Assembly: GCA_038326995.1 (NCBI GenBank)
Contig: JBBQKP010000195.1
Span: forward strand, 1-6,417
DNA: 6,417 nt
Direction: 5' to 3'
Source of the DNA: JBBQKP01 sp038326995
Lineage (GTDB): Bacteria; Planctomycetota; Phycisphaerae; Tepidisphaerales; Tepidisphaeraceae
The translations under genes and the position numbers were made by a program. Position 1 is the stretch's first letter, and the number at the start of each line of letters is the position of its first letter. Under the pieces are notes generated by a model. It had not been told where the DNA came from. It made no database searches and saw only the letters and a list, made by a program, of their open reading frames with translations. Below are positions 1 to 5,569 of this stretch, piece after piece.

Positions 1-1
1 C

Positions 2-1354
2 AAATACTATGACGACGTATTCGAAAAACTTATGGGTGAAGACTTTCAGCTAAACATGAGAGAGAGCTGGGTCCGAATGTTCGACCGGTGGGTTCCCTAT
101 CCATTTCAGAACAATATTCGCTATCTGCCCAAGGAAGTAACCTACGAGTGTCTGAGCGGGCTCGTGCAAGCACAGATGAAGGGAAGCCATCAAAAGGCAA
201 CCAACTTTGAAGAGTTCATTGACGCAGTGTTTGGTGCTGGCATATCCAAGCACTTCATGCAGCCATATAACTTTAAGGTGTGGGCTCATCCTCCACGCAT
301 GATGAACAAGGAATGGGTTGGTGAACGTGTGGCAATACTCGACGTCGATCGTGCGATCAAAAACGTGGTGCTCGGTACCGACGATTTTGGCTGGGGACCG
401 AACAACCAGTTTAAGTATCCGCTGCGTGGTGGAACGGGTGAATTTTATCGAAGATTCGAGGCCGTTCTCGGCGACCATTTAGAGCTGAATCGAAAAGTGT
501 CCATTATCAGCGGGAAACAGAAGGAAATCTACTTCGATGGAGGACATCGTGAGTCTTACGATATTCTCATCTCAACCATGCCGATTGATAAACTATGCAA
601 CGACTTTCTAAGCGCAGAAGTGCCTGGCAGCATCAAGAAAGCATCCGCGAACCTGCTTCATAGCGGCGGATATATGGTCGGGATCGGCATTAATCAAAAA
701 TGTCCAAGCACAAAGAGCTGGATGTATTTTCCAGAGAGCAACTGTCCATTTTACCGTGCGACATATTTGAGTAACTATAGCCCTTACATGACGCCAGATA
801 ATGATCGTTACTACTCAATTCTGGCAGAAACAAGTTACAGTGAGTTCAAGCCTGTTGACGGCAAAACAATCGTAGAGGACACAATTCAAGGGCTCATTAA
901 CGTGGGTATGATGTCCGAGGCGGATCGCAAGGATGTCGTCTCGACCTGGGTCTTTGATGCGAAATACAGTTATCCAACACCTAGCGTAGCCCGGGACGAT
1001 ATTCTGTCGCAGGTCATTCCGTATCTCGAGGAGAATCTCAGTATATACAGCCGCGGCAGGTTCGGCATGTGGAAGTATGAAGTGTCAAACACCGATCACT
1101 CGCTCATGCAGGGTGTGGAGGTCGTCAACCGGCTGGTTCTGAATGAAGCTGAAACAACAATCGGCATTCGTTATGACAGCACCGGTGACGGCCGAAATGC
1201 CGCTTCGCACGAACGCAGCGAGGTGGCGGGCAGTGGCGATCCACGCAGGAAGCAAATCGTCGTGAGACCCTCCGCTCCTTCCACAGCAACGCTTGATACA
1301 GAAGAACCGGATTTGGCGGAGGAAGAATTAGGGATCACCACGCCGAGGGCTTGA
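2..1354 (+). CDS. glf: UDP-galactopyranose mutase, eukaryotic-type (5'-truncated by window edge)
   Basis: The flavoenzyme interconverts UDP-galactopyranose and UDP-galactofuranose, supplying Galf for cell-surface glycans, in the cytoplasm. The frame is open to the left edge, and the codons before the ATG at 32 still align with the family (KYYDD then an RxSxVR-like stretch), so that Met is internal. The N-terminal FAD-binding Rossmann motif lies outside the window. Counting from the Met at 32, family blocks are WVPYPFQNN (20-28), PYNFKVWA (78-85), WGPN (121-124), RGGTG (132-136), STM (181-183), YFPESNCPFYRAT (232-244), SNYSPY (247-252), YPTP (314-317), RGRFGMWKYE (341-350) and NTDHS (353-357). 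These match my recollection of Aspergillus fumigatus UGM: its catalytic/binding Arg182, Arg327, Tyr317, Tyr453 and Asn457 correspond to Arg132, Arg242, Tyr232, Tyr349 and Asn353 here. A tail of about 60 residues rich in Ser, Pro, Glu and Arg follows the last conserved block. Codon use is less GC-rich at third positions than in the lacI and PEP-CTERM genes. The gene is convergent with the hydrolase operon. Confidence 0.9.
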   Translation, partial: KYYDDVFEKLMGEDFQLNMRESWVRMFDRWVPYPFQNNIRYLPKEVTYECLSGLVQAQMKGSHQKATNFEEFIDAVFGAGISKHFMQPYNFKVWAHPPRMMNKEWVGERVAILDVDRAIKNVVLGTDDFGWGPNNQFKYPLRGGTGEFYRRFEAVLGDHLELNRKVSIISGKQKEIYFDGGHRESYDILISTMPIDKLCNDFLSAEVPGSIKKASANLLHSGGYMVGIGINQKCPSTKSWMYFPESNCPFYRATYLSNYSPYMTPDNDRYYSILAETSYSEFKPVDGKTIVEDTIQGLINVGMMSEADRKDVVSTWVFDAKYSYPTPSVARDDILSQVIPYLEENLSIYSRGRFGMWKYEVSNTDHSLMQGVEVVNRLVLNEAETTIGIRYDSTGDGRNAASHERSEVAGSGDPRRKQIVVRPSAPSTATLDTEEPDLAEEELGITTPRA

Positions 1355-1373
1355 CGCTCTCTCGTGGCGTCAA
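1351..1373 (+). other. Small inverted repeat overlapping the mutase stop codon
   Basis: TTGACGC (1351-1357) and GCGTCAA (1367-1373) are perfect 7-bp complements around a 9-base loop, and the left arm contains the TGA stop. No T-run follows, so it is not a classical terminator by itself. It may protect the mRNA 3' end or be chance. Confidence 0.35.
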
Positions 1374-1413
1374 CCCGACAACACGCCGCGTAGTTGAAAT
1401 GATTGCCGAACAA

Positions 1414-1466
1414 CGCGAATTCTCGCCGAGCATTGTAATAATGTTCGGCGAGTTTCGTGTTTTGGT
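1414..1466 (+). terminator. Stem-loop between convergent genes, likely intrinsic terminator
   Basis: CTCGCCGAGCATT (1422-1434) pairs with AATGTTCGGCGAG (1440-1452) around a 5-base loop, giving a 13-bp stem with one G-U pair. It can extend past a small internal loop through 1414-1419 and 1454-1459. The plus strand continues into T-rich sequence (TTT at 1453-1455, TTTT at 1460-1463 within TTTCGTGTTTTGG), so termination of the mutase transcript is best supported. It also lies 26-56 bases beyond the stop of the minus-strand hydrolase operon, but no good T-run exists in that direction, so bidirectional action is only possible. Confidence 0.65.
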
Positions 1467-1477
1467 GCAGTTGCGAA

Positions 1478-2758
1478 CTACGCCGTCAGGATCATCTTGC
1501 TGCTGCTGATTGGCAGGTTTGCGTAGGTGGCAACCAGCCTTCGAAATTCTTTGGCCAGTTTACGTTCACGACGTTCAAGCGTAAACAACCCAACGTCATT
1601 GACGTGTCCACGTAGTCGCGTCAGGGCCGAATCCCAATCCACCATGTCCACGAGCCCGTACCATGTAAAGCCGATAATGGGAACACCATCCTCTCGAAGC
1701 CGCAAAAGATTCATCCATTCCTTCCATAACCATTCGACTGCAAGTTTGCCCGTTCGGTTTGTTTCGGTATGCATCACCGGCATTTTATAACGGTCGAAGT
1801 ACTGCCGGGTGATGACGTAATAACCATACACATCCCCGGCGGCCATCGTATGGCCGTCTTGGTGCAGTATGTGTTCATTGGTTATGTAATAATCGGTACC
1901 CATAATGCAGTGGGGCCGAAGATCAACATGCTGCAGTCTGAACCACTCATACTCTTGCTCGGTCATGCCGGCGTTAAGCAAGTATCGATACATGGTTGCG
2001 GATAAGTCGTGGCCGAAGAGAAGATCGAGCGACAAAAATCGCCGCTCGTTCATGAAGACGGCTTTTTGAACGACGGACGGGTCGCCGGGATGAACGTATT
2101 CGGTGCTCTCACTGAAAATGAACATGGCATCCGCACGCTCGCGGAGAACGGCCTGCATGATCAGGACACTCGCCTGGCAGCCATGCTTGATGTTCGTAAC
2201 GAAGGCGCGATCGTCCATTCGTCGTTCATTCCACCACCCGAACAGGCCCGAGAAAACAGCGGTGACGTAGATTTCATTGACCGGGGTATAAAACCTCACC
2301 CACGGAAATCGCTTCGCAAATGCCGCCGCATAATCCGCGACATGTTTTGGCCAATCGGGGTTCTGAAAATCCGTAAGCCAGTCGGGCAATCCGAAGTGCA
2401 CCAGGTCAATGATCGGCTTGATGCTTAGCCGCTGCATTTCAGCCATGACCTGGTCGATGAACGTCCAGTCGTACTCTCCTGGCCCGAGAAAGATGCGATG
2501 AATCGGCGGCCCGTAGCGGAGGTAGCTCACGCCCAGGCTGCGAACCAATGAGAGGTCTTTCTTCCAGAAATCGTAGTGACCCGTCAGCGCGAGTTGGTCC
2601 ACCCGCACTCCGCCGGTACTCACCGGATTCGAGCATTCAATGCCGACGCTGAAGTGGAATTTTAGCGGGCTAAGACCAGACGGATTAGATCCGTTGTCGT
2701 GCGCATCGACGGTCTTGCCGCCTGAAGGTGGCGACACTACTTGTTTTATTTTTGGCAT
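1478..2758 (-). CDS. Family 1-like glycoside hydrolase (clan GH-A, beta-glucosidase-related)
   Basis: This is a 426-residue protein with the retaining (beta/alpha)8 hydrolase layout. Early strands show DLSLVRSLGVSYLRYGPP (68-85) and PIIDLVHFGLPDWL (115-128). TPVNE (158-162) sits where GH1 enzymes carry TFNEP, giving Glu162 as proposed acid/base. HTETN (330-334) corresponds to the GH1 ITENG motif, giving Glu332 as proposed nucleophile. GFTWYGLVDMVDW (363-375) matches the late GH1 block ending in an aromatic-rich DNFEW-type motif. The first 30 or so residues are Gly/Ser/Pro-rich with no hydrophobic core, so no signal peptide is seen and the enzyme is probably cytoplasmic. Similar domains occur fused to dTDP-4-dehydrorhamnose reductase-like proteins in sugar-nucleotide clusters (family knowledge). 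Substrate is unknown. The ATG start follows the upstream hydrolase stop by six bases with only a weak ribosome site, so translational coupling is likely. It is somewhat short for a full GH1 enzyme and may be a divergent subfamily. Confidence 0.85.
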   Translation of the reverse strand: MPKIKQVVSPPSGGKTVDAHDNGSNPSGLSPLKFHFSVGIECSNPVSTGGVRVDQLALTGHYDFWKKDLSLVRSLGVSYLRYGPPIHRIFLGPGEYDWTFIDQVMAEMQRLSIKPIIDLVHFGLPDWLTDFQNPDWPKHVADYAAAFAKRFPWVRFYTPVNEIYVTAVFSGLFGWWNERRMDDRAFVTNIKHGCQASVLIMQAVLRERADAMFIFSESTEYVHPGDPSVVQKAVFMNERRFLSLDLLFGHDLSATMYRYLLNAGMTEQEYEWFRLQHVDLRPHCIMGTDYYITNEHILHQDGHTMAAGDVYGYYVITRQYFDRYKMPVMHTETNRTGKLAVEWLWKEWMNLLRLREDGVPIIGFTWYGLVDMVDWDSALTRLRGHVNDVGLFTLERRERKLAKEFRRLVATYANLPISSSKMILTA

Positions 2759-2764
2759 GAGTAA

Positions 2765-3862
2765 TCAACCGCTCATCAACTGGATAAACTTTGTTTCGCG
2801 CCGATCATATGGCGATCCGTCGCCGCGAAATACGTCGTGAAACCAGGGTTTTGGTTCCGCAGTATAGGGCCGCTGCCAGGAATCCCAAGGGTAATTCGTC
2901 TGAGTTTTTCCTGCGACCAATCCCCAGCAGTATGCCCCGACACGATTGACCTTTAGAATCGGCAACGAGCCGGCAAACGTGCTGCCCGAACCACGCGACA
3001 TAAATTCCGTGCACAACAACGGCCTGTCGTACTGTTGCAACTGCTGGATCCGCCGCTCAAGGTCGTCCGGCCCTCCATAACAGTGAAAGCTGATCACATC
3101 TGAAAGTTCCAGTTGCAGGGCCTCGTGCGGCTTCAAAGTTTGTGGACTCGCCCAATCGCCCGCCCACACGCCGCATGTCAGCGGCTGCGATGGCTTTGCT
3201 GATCGCACCCAGTCGAAAACACGCGGCAAATACTTCATTACCATTTCCACTTTCTCTGCGCCCGCGTCGCGTGGGCCGTAAGACGTGCCATTCGAATTGT
3301 CGGGTTCATTCCAAACGTCCCAGACTGTCACGCGAGGGTCATCCGCAAAGTGACTCACCACGCCCTTGACGTATGGCTTGAGCCGATCAAATGATCGCTC
3401 ATCTCTCAAGACCGAGACACCCGGCGATTGCACCCACCCCGAATTGTGCACGCCCGGCTCCGGATCGGCCTGCTTGCCCGCGCGTGGAAACGGGTGCCAC
3501 ACACTATCAAAGAACACAATCATTGCCCCCATTCCTAATGAATTGGCGATGTCCAGAACCTTGTCCAGCCTTTTCAGGAATCCCTGCGGGTCTTCTTCCC
3601 ACGCGAGTTCGTGTAGGAAAATTCGAATCGAATTCATGCCGAGCTTTGATGCCCAGGTCAGCTCTTGCCGAACTGTTTTCGCGTCGAACGATGCCTTTCG
3701 CCACGTTTCAATCTGATTGATGGCCGTCCGTGGCGTGTAGTTGCACCCGACGGGCCACGGTTGAAGCTCATGCCACTGCATCGCCGCTTTGGCCGACCAA
3801 CGTAACTTCCGTGAAGACTTGTTCATCGGGGCAATGGTACGTCGATTGCGCAACTCACACAC
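2765..3862 (-). CDS. Clan GH-A glycoside hydrolase, GH5/cellulase-superfamily-like, often named 1,4-beta-xylanase
   Basis: The protein is up to 365 residues with a (beta/alpha)8 hydrolase pattern. An N-terminal substrate-channel block reads QPWPVGCNYTPRTAINQIETW (34-54), followed by GMNSIRIFLHELAWEEDP (75-92). WDVWNEPDNS (181-190) gives Glu186 as acid/base after the fourth strand. SFHCYGG (258-264) and LLCTEF (282-287) follow, the latter giving Glu286 as nucleophile, and YCWGLVAGKTQT (311-322) carries the late aromatic. These are standard GH-A positions. Automatic pipelines call this group cellulase family or xylanase, but I do not assign a substrate. There is no signal peptide. The longest frame starts at a GTG (3862) with no clear ribosome site. 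The ATG at 3826 (Met13, MNKSS) is an equally good or better start because the family similarity begins after it. It is first in a two-gene operon with the GH1-like gene (6-base gap) and is divergent from lacI. Confidence 0.83.
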   Translation of the reverse strand: MCELRNRRTIAPMNKSSRKLRWSAKAAMQWHELQPWPVGCNYTPRTAINQIETWRKASFDAKTVRQELTWASKLGMNSIRIFLHELAWEEDPQGFLKRLDKVLDIANSLGMGAMIVFFDSVWHPFPRAGKQADPEPGVHNSGWVQSPGVSVLRDERSFDRLKPYVKGVVSHFADDPRVTVWDVWNEPDNSNGTSYGPRDAGAEKVEMVMKYLPRVFDWVRSAKPSQPLTCGVWAGDWASPQTLKPHEALQLELSDVISFHCYGGPDDLERRIQQLQQYDRPLLCTEFMSRGSGSTFAGSLPILKVNRVGAYCWGLVAGKTQTNYPWDSWQRPYTAEPKPWFHDVFRGDGSPYDRRETKFIQLMSG

Positions 3863-3869
3863 CCGACGA

Positions 3870-3875
3870 AATATA
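3870..3875 (-). promoter_or_regulatory. Possible -10 element for the hydrolase operon
   Basis: On the minus strand this reads TATATT, five of six matches to TATAAT, inside an AT-rich stretch. No good -35 element is found at 16-18 bp. Transcription from it would start near 3863, immediately at the GTG, which would favour the downstream ATG at 3826 as the true start. The call is weak. Confidence 0.3.
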
Positions 3876-3957
3876 TTTTCAATGCCTGATTTATTCGAGG
3901 ATCGCGGATGATGCAGGGCTTCCCGTTCGTATTCAATTCAGGTCGGCGTATTGGTCT

Positions 3958-3975
3958 CGATTGCAAAAGCAATCG
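3958..3975. repeat. Perfect 18-bp palindrome, operator or hairpin
   Basis: CGATTGC AAAA GCAATCG consists of two perfect 7-bp arms around four A residues. It lies about 95 bases upstream of the GTG start of the hydrolase operon. It could be a dimeric repressor site for that operon or a transcribed hairpin. It has no central CG and does not match the sites at the lacI promoter, so it would belong to a different regulator. Confidence 0.4.
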
Positions 3976-3994
3976 TTAGGTGCGTTTCAAGATT

Positions 3995-4022
3995 CGGACC
4001 ATCCGATGCCGAAGACGGTCCG
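3995..4022. repeat. Inverted repeat with 16-base loop
   Basis: CGGACC (3995-4000) and GGTCCG (4017-4022) are perfect 6-bp complements, with flanking ATTC (3991-3994 region) and GAAT partly extending the pairing past a bulge. No T-run follows. The function is unknown and chance is possible. Confidence 0.2.
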
Positions 4023-4114
4023 TCGAATTCAGCACGCATAAGGCTCGGCCGGGCAACATCGCGTTGTTCGTCGCGGCGACTTTCGGAGTCAATATCTGCC
4101 AATGGGAACTGCTA

Positions 4115-4264
4115 TTACTTCTGCGAGATCAACGTCAATAAGTAGCCCGGCACGTTCAGCGGCTCTGAAGTGCTCACGGTGATTTCGGTCTGCGTGTCGG
4201 CGTTCAGTTGCGCGATCATCACCTCGCCGGCGTCGATGCCGCCGAAGAGTGAGAGGTATATTGG
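4115..4264 (-). pseudogene. Coding-like 49-codon fragment, possible 3' remnant of a lost gene
   Basis: On the minus strand an open frame runs from just after a TGA to a TAA at 4115-4117, immediately followed in frame by TAG. The peptide begins PIYLSLFGGIDAGE and ends GYLLTLISQK. About 40 of its last 46 codons end in G or C, a third-position bias typical of real genes in this GC-rich background. There is no ATG near its beginning; the only ATG is at residue 16 and has no clear ribosome site. I read it as the C-terminal end of a gene whose upstream part was deleted or replaced by the AT-rich regulatory DNA. The family is not recognised. A very small gene starting at residue 15 or 16 (GTG ATG) is the alternative. 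Confidence 0.35.
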
Positions 4265-4328
4265 TCAATTTCACTATTTATTGACTGTTCAATGATGTTG
4301 AGCTGCTGACCCTTCATTTGTTCGGATT

Positions 4329-4342
4329 CTTGCACGAGTAAG
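4329..4342. promoter_or_regulatory. Operator-like site O1 upstream of lacI -35
   Basis: CTTGCACGAGTAAG is an imperfect palindrome (5 of 7 base pairs symmetric) centred on CG, the usual architecture of LacI-family operators. It differs from the second site by only two bases in 14. It lies just upstream of the -35 box at 4350. Confidence 0.6.
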
Positions 4343-4349
4343 ATTTTTC

Positions 4350-4378
4350 TTGACAGGAATACTTACACGAGTAATAAT
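4350..4378 (+). promoter_or_regulatory. Sigma-70-type promoter of lacI
   Basis: A perfect TTGACA (4350-4355) is followed after 17 bp by AATAAT (4373-4378), five of six matches to TATAAT. Transcription is predicted to begin near 4385, giving a leader of about 60 bases before the lacI ATG. This is the best promoter match in the window. Confidence 0.75.
4362..4375. promoter_or_regulatory. Operator-like site O2 inside the lacI promoter
   Basis: CTTACACGAGTAAT contains TTAC-ACGA-GTAA, symmetric except for one mismatched pair flanking the central CG. It occupies the promoter spacer and the first bases of the -10 box, so a bound protein would block RNA polymerase. Its centre is 33 bp (about three helical turns) from the centre of O1, so both sites face the same side of the DNA. 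Confidence 0.65.
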
Positions 4379-4435
4379 GATGAGTCTGACCATTTCGAGA
4401 GGCAAGCTTCGGAGGAGCAGGTTTCAATCGTTTCC

Positions 4436-4441
4436 GGGAGG
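4436..4441 (+). promoter_or_regulatory. Ribosome binding site of lacI
   Basis: GGGAGG ends six bases before the ATG at 4448 and decides this start over the in-frame ATG at 4457. An earlier GGAGGAG at 4411-4417 has no start codon at a suitable distance. Confidence 0.7.
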
Positions 4442-4447
4442 CATTCG

Positions 4448-5569
4448 ATGGCGGGCATGGAGTCAAAAAACGCTTTGGTGCGACCTTATGCGTCGCAGTC
4501 CACGCTCGCCGAGGCGGCAGGGCTGTCACGTCTGACCGTCAACAAAGCCCTCAAGGGCGACCCGATTGTAAGCCTGGAAACCCGCACCCGTGTCGTCGAA
4601 CTTGCGGCCCAGATCGGGTACCGACCCAGCGCCGCGGCCCGTTCGATGAGGACCCGTCGAACACGCCAGATTGGCGCGGTTTATCTTAACGAAACCAATC
4701 GTGTTGCCTCCGTTCCGCATAACCACTACTTGATTGCCGGCGTCAACGCAGGGCTGGAGGAGGCGGGGTATGTGCTTTGCCTGGTCCGGGCGACGGACGT
4801 CGCGGGTGAGGATGAAGGGGCCGAGTCGCGTGTGTTCCGTGAACGAATTCTCGATGGTGTGGTGGTGTTGAACGCCATCGACGCCGAGGTCGAGCGCCGT
4901 ATCGAGAAACTCGTGCCCGCGGTCGTGTGGGCGGATACAAACCATTGGAGAGAAGCATTGTGCGTCAGGCGCGACGAGGTTCACGCGGGGAAGATCGCCG
5001 CCGAGGCGTTGATCACCGGCGGAGCACATCGGATCGTCTGGATCGGTGCCGACCATGTCACTCAATCTGAAGGTGACCATTACAGCTTTATGCAGCGTCG
5101 CCAGGGTGCCAAGGCCGCCGTCGATGAGGCGGGCGTCGAGTGGCGAGAGATCAGCATCGCGCCCGAGTACACCACGGAAGGCCATCGTGAGATTCGACAG
5201 TTTATTTCCCCCTTCGAGTCCGAGGCGCGTTTCGGGCTGCTCGCGTACGATGGAGTCTATCGGGCGTTGAAGATCCTGAATGTCGCCATGCTCGAACGCC
5301 GCGTGGTGGGTGTTGATTTTTCCCTCGCCGCCTGTGACGACACGCCATTGCTTTCCGATCAACTGCCGTGGCTGAGCAGGGTGGAGTTCGATCGCCAGGC
5401 GTTGGGCATGCGTGCGGCGGCGATGATCTTGAAAAGGCTTGACGGTGAAAACGAATCATGTCTGTCGGAGCTACACCGCGACCGGCTCATCGCCGGCTCG
5501 ACATCGGTGCTGCTCAAGCCCGGCCAAAGCCGGGGAGGGTTCCCTATTCCTGAGGAGGAAATGTTATGA
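4448..5569 (+). CDS. LacI-family transcriptional regulator
   Basis: This 373-residue DNA-binding repressor is of normal length for the family. The N-terminal helix-turn-helix spans roughly 17-37 (STLAEAAGLSRLTVNKALKGDP). It is followed by helix 3 (SLETRTRVVELAAQIGYRPS, 42-61) and the hinge helix AAARSMRTRR (62-71). The residue usually a minor-groove-inserting Leu in the hinge appears to be Met67. The rest is a periplasmic-binding-protein-like sensor domain: LIAGVNAGLEEAGY (95-108) is the first core helix, ILDGVVVLNA (134-143) and HRIVWIGADH (194-203) are core strands, RRQGAKAAVDEAGV (217-230) is a subdomain helix, and RRVVGVDF (284-291) with LSRVEFDRQALGMRAAAMIL (309-328) is the standard C-terminal element. 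The ligand is probably a sugar, but its identity cannot be read. It is transcribed divergently from two glycoside hydrolases and overlaps the next gene. Paired operator-like sites in its own promoter suggest autoregulation. Confidence 0.92.
   Translation: MAGMESKNALVRPYASQSTLAEAAGLSRLTVNKALKGDPIVSLETRTRVVELAAQIGYRPSAAARSMRTRRTRQIGAVYLNETNRVASVPHNHYLIAGVNAGLEEAGYVLCLVRATDVAGEDEGAESRVFRERILDGVVVLNAIDAEVERRIEKLVPAVVWADTNHWREALCVRRDEVHAGKIAAEALITGGAHRIVWIGADHVTQSEGDHYSFMQRRQGAKAAVDEAGVEWREISIAPEYTTEGHREIRQFISPFESEARFGLLAYDGVYRALKILNVAMLERRVVGVDFSLAACDDTPLLSDQLPWLSRVEFDRQALGMRAAAMILKRLDGENESCLSELHRDRLIAGSTSVLLKPGQSRGGFPIPEEEML
5519..5534 (+). other. GC-rich hairpin at the 3' end of lacI
   Basis: CCCGGC (5519-5524) pairs perfectly with GCCGGG (5529-5534) around a CAAA loop. 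It lies within lacI codons, about 19 bases before the next gene's ribosome site. No T-run follows, so it is not a standard terminator. It could act as an mRNA-stability or processing element between the two overlapping cistrons. Confidence 0.4.
5553..5558 (+). promoter_or_regulatory. Strong ribosome binding site of the PEP-CTERM gene
   Basis: AGGAGG sits seven bases before the ATG at 5566 and lies inside the last codons of lacI. It gives the downstream gene its own strong initiation signal in addition to coupling through the ATGA overlap. Confidence 0.75.

Larger units (their letters stand above)
3863..4447. other. 585-bp divergent intergenic region
   Basis: No complete gene is recognised here between the two divergent transcription units. 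The left part, next to the hydrolase operon, holds an AT-rich promoter-like stretch and two inverted repeats (3958-3975 and 3995-4022). The middle carries a minus-strand coding-like remnant (4115-4264). From about 4256 to 4380 the sequence becomes AT-rich and contains TCAAT/ATTGA half-sites (4264-4269, 4280-4285, 4289-4293) and then the lacI promoter with two operator-like sites. Reading frames across 3730-4145 on the plus strand have no recognisable protein features and overlap the hydrolase gene. Confidence 0.6.

Noticed and set aside
161..171. CTCGTGCAAG inside the mutase gene matching the reverse complement of part of operator O1
   Set aside because: Only a partial match, it lacks the second half-site, lies deep in coding sequence, and is explained by the Leu-Val-Gln codons.
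50..478. 142-residue minus-strand open frame
   Set aside because: It lies opposite the well-conserved mutase gene and shows no protein-family features; it is a shadow frame.
2009..2428. 139-residue plus-strand open frame
   Set aside because: It is antisense to the GH1-like hydrolase across its catalytic Glu162 region and has no recognisable domain.
2754..2766. ATGAGTAATC near the GH1-like start resembling the GAGTAA half of the operators
   Set aside because: Only six or seven bases match, with no symmetric partner or central CG, and it is explained by the operon junction.
3142..3720. Several plus-strand frames that might suggest extra small proteins
   Set aside because: All are antisense to the GH5-like hydrolase and have unstructured Pro/Arg/Ser-rich translations typical of shadow frames.
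3730..4145. Plus-strand frames crossing the hydrolase start and the intergenic region
   Set aside because: Compositionally random translations, no ribosome site, and overlap with the conserved hydrolase start.
4526..5362. 278-residue minus-strand open frame opposite lacI
   Set aside because: It is long because of the high-GC codon pattern of lacI. The plus-strand frame has a ribosome site, promoter and clear LacI motifs, while this one has none.
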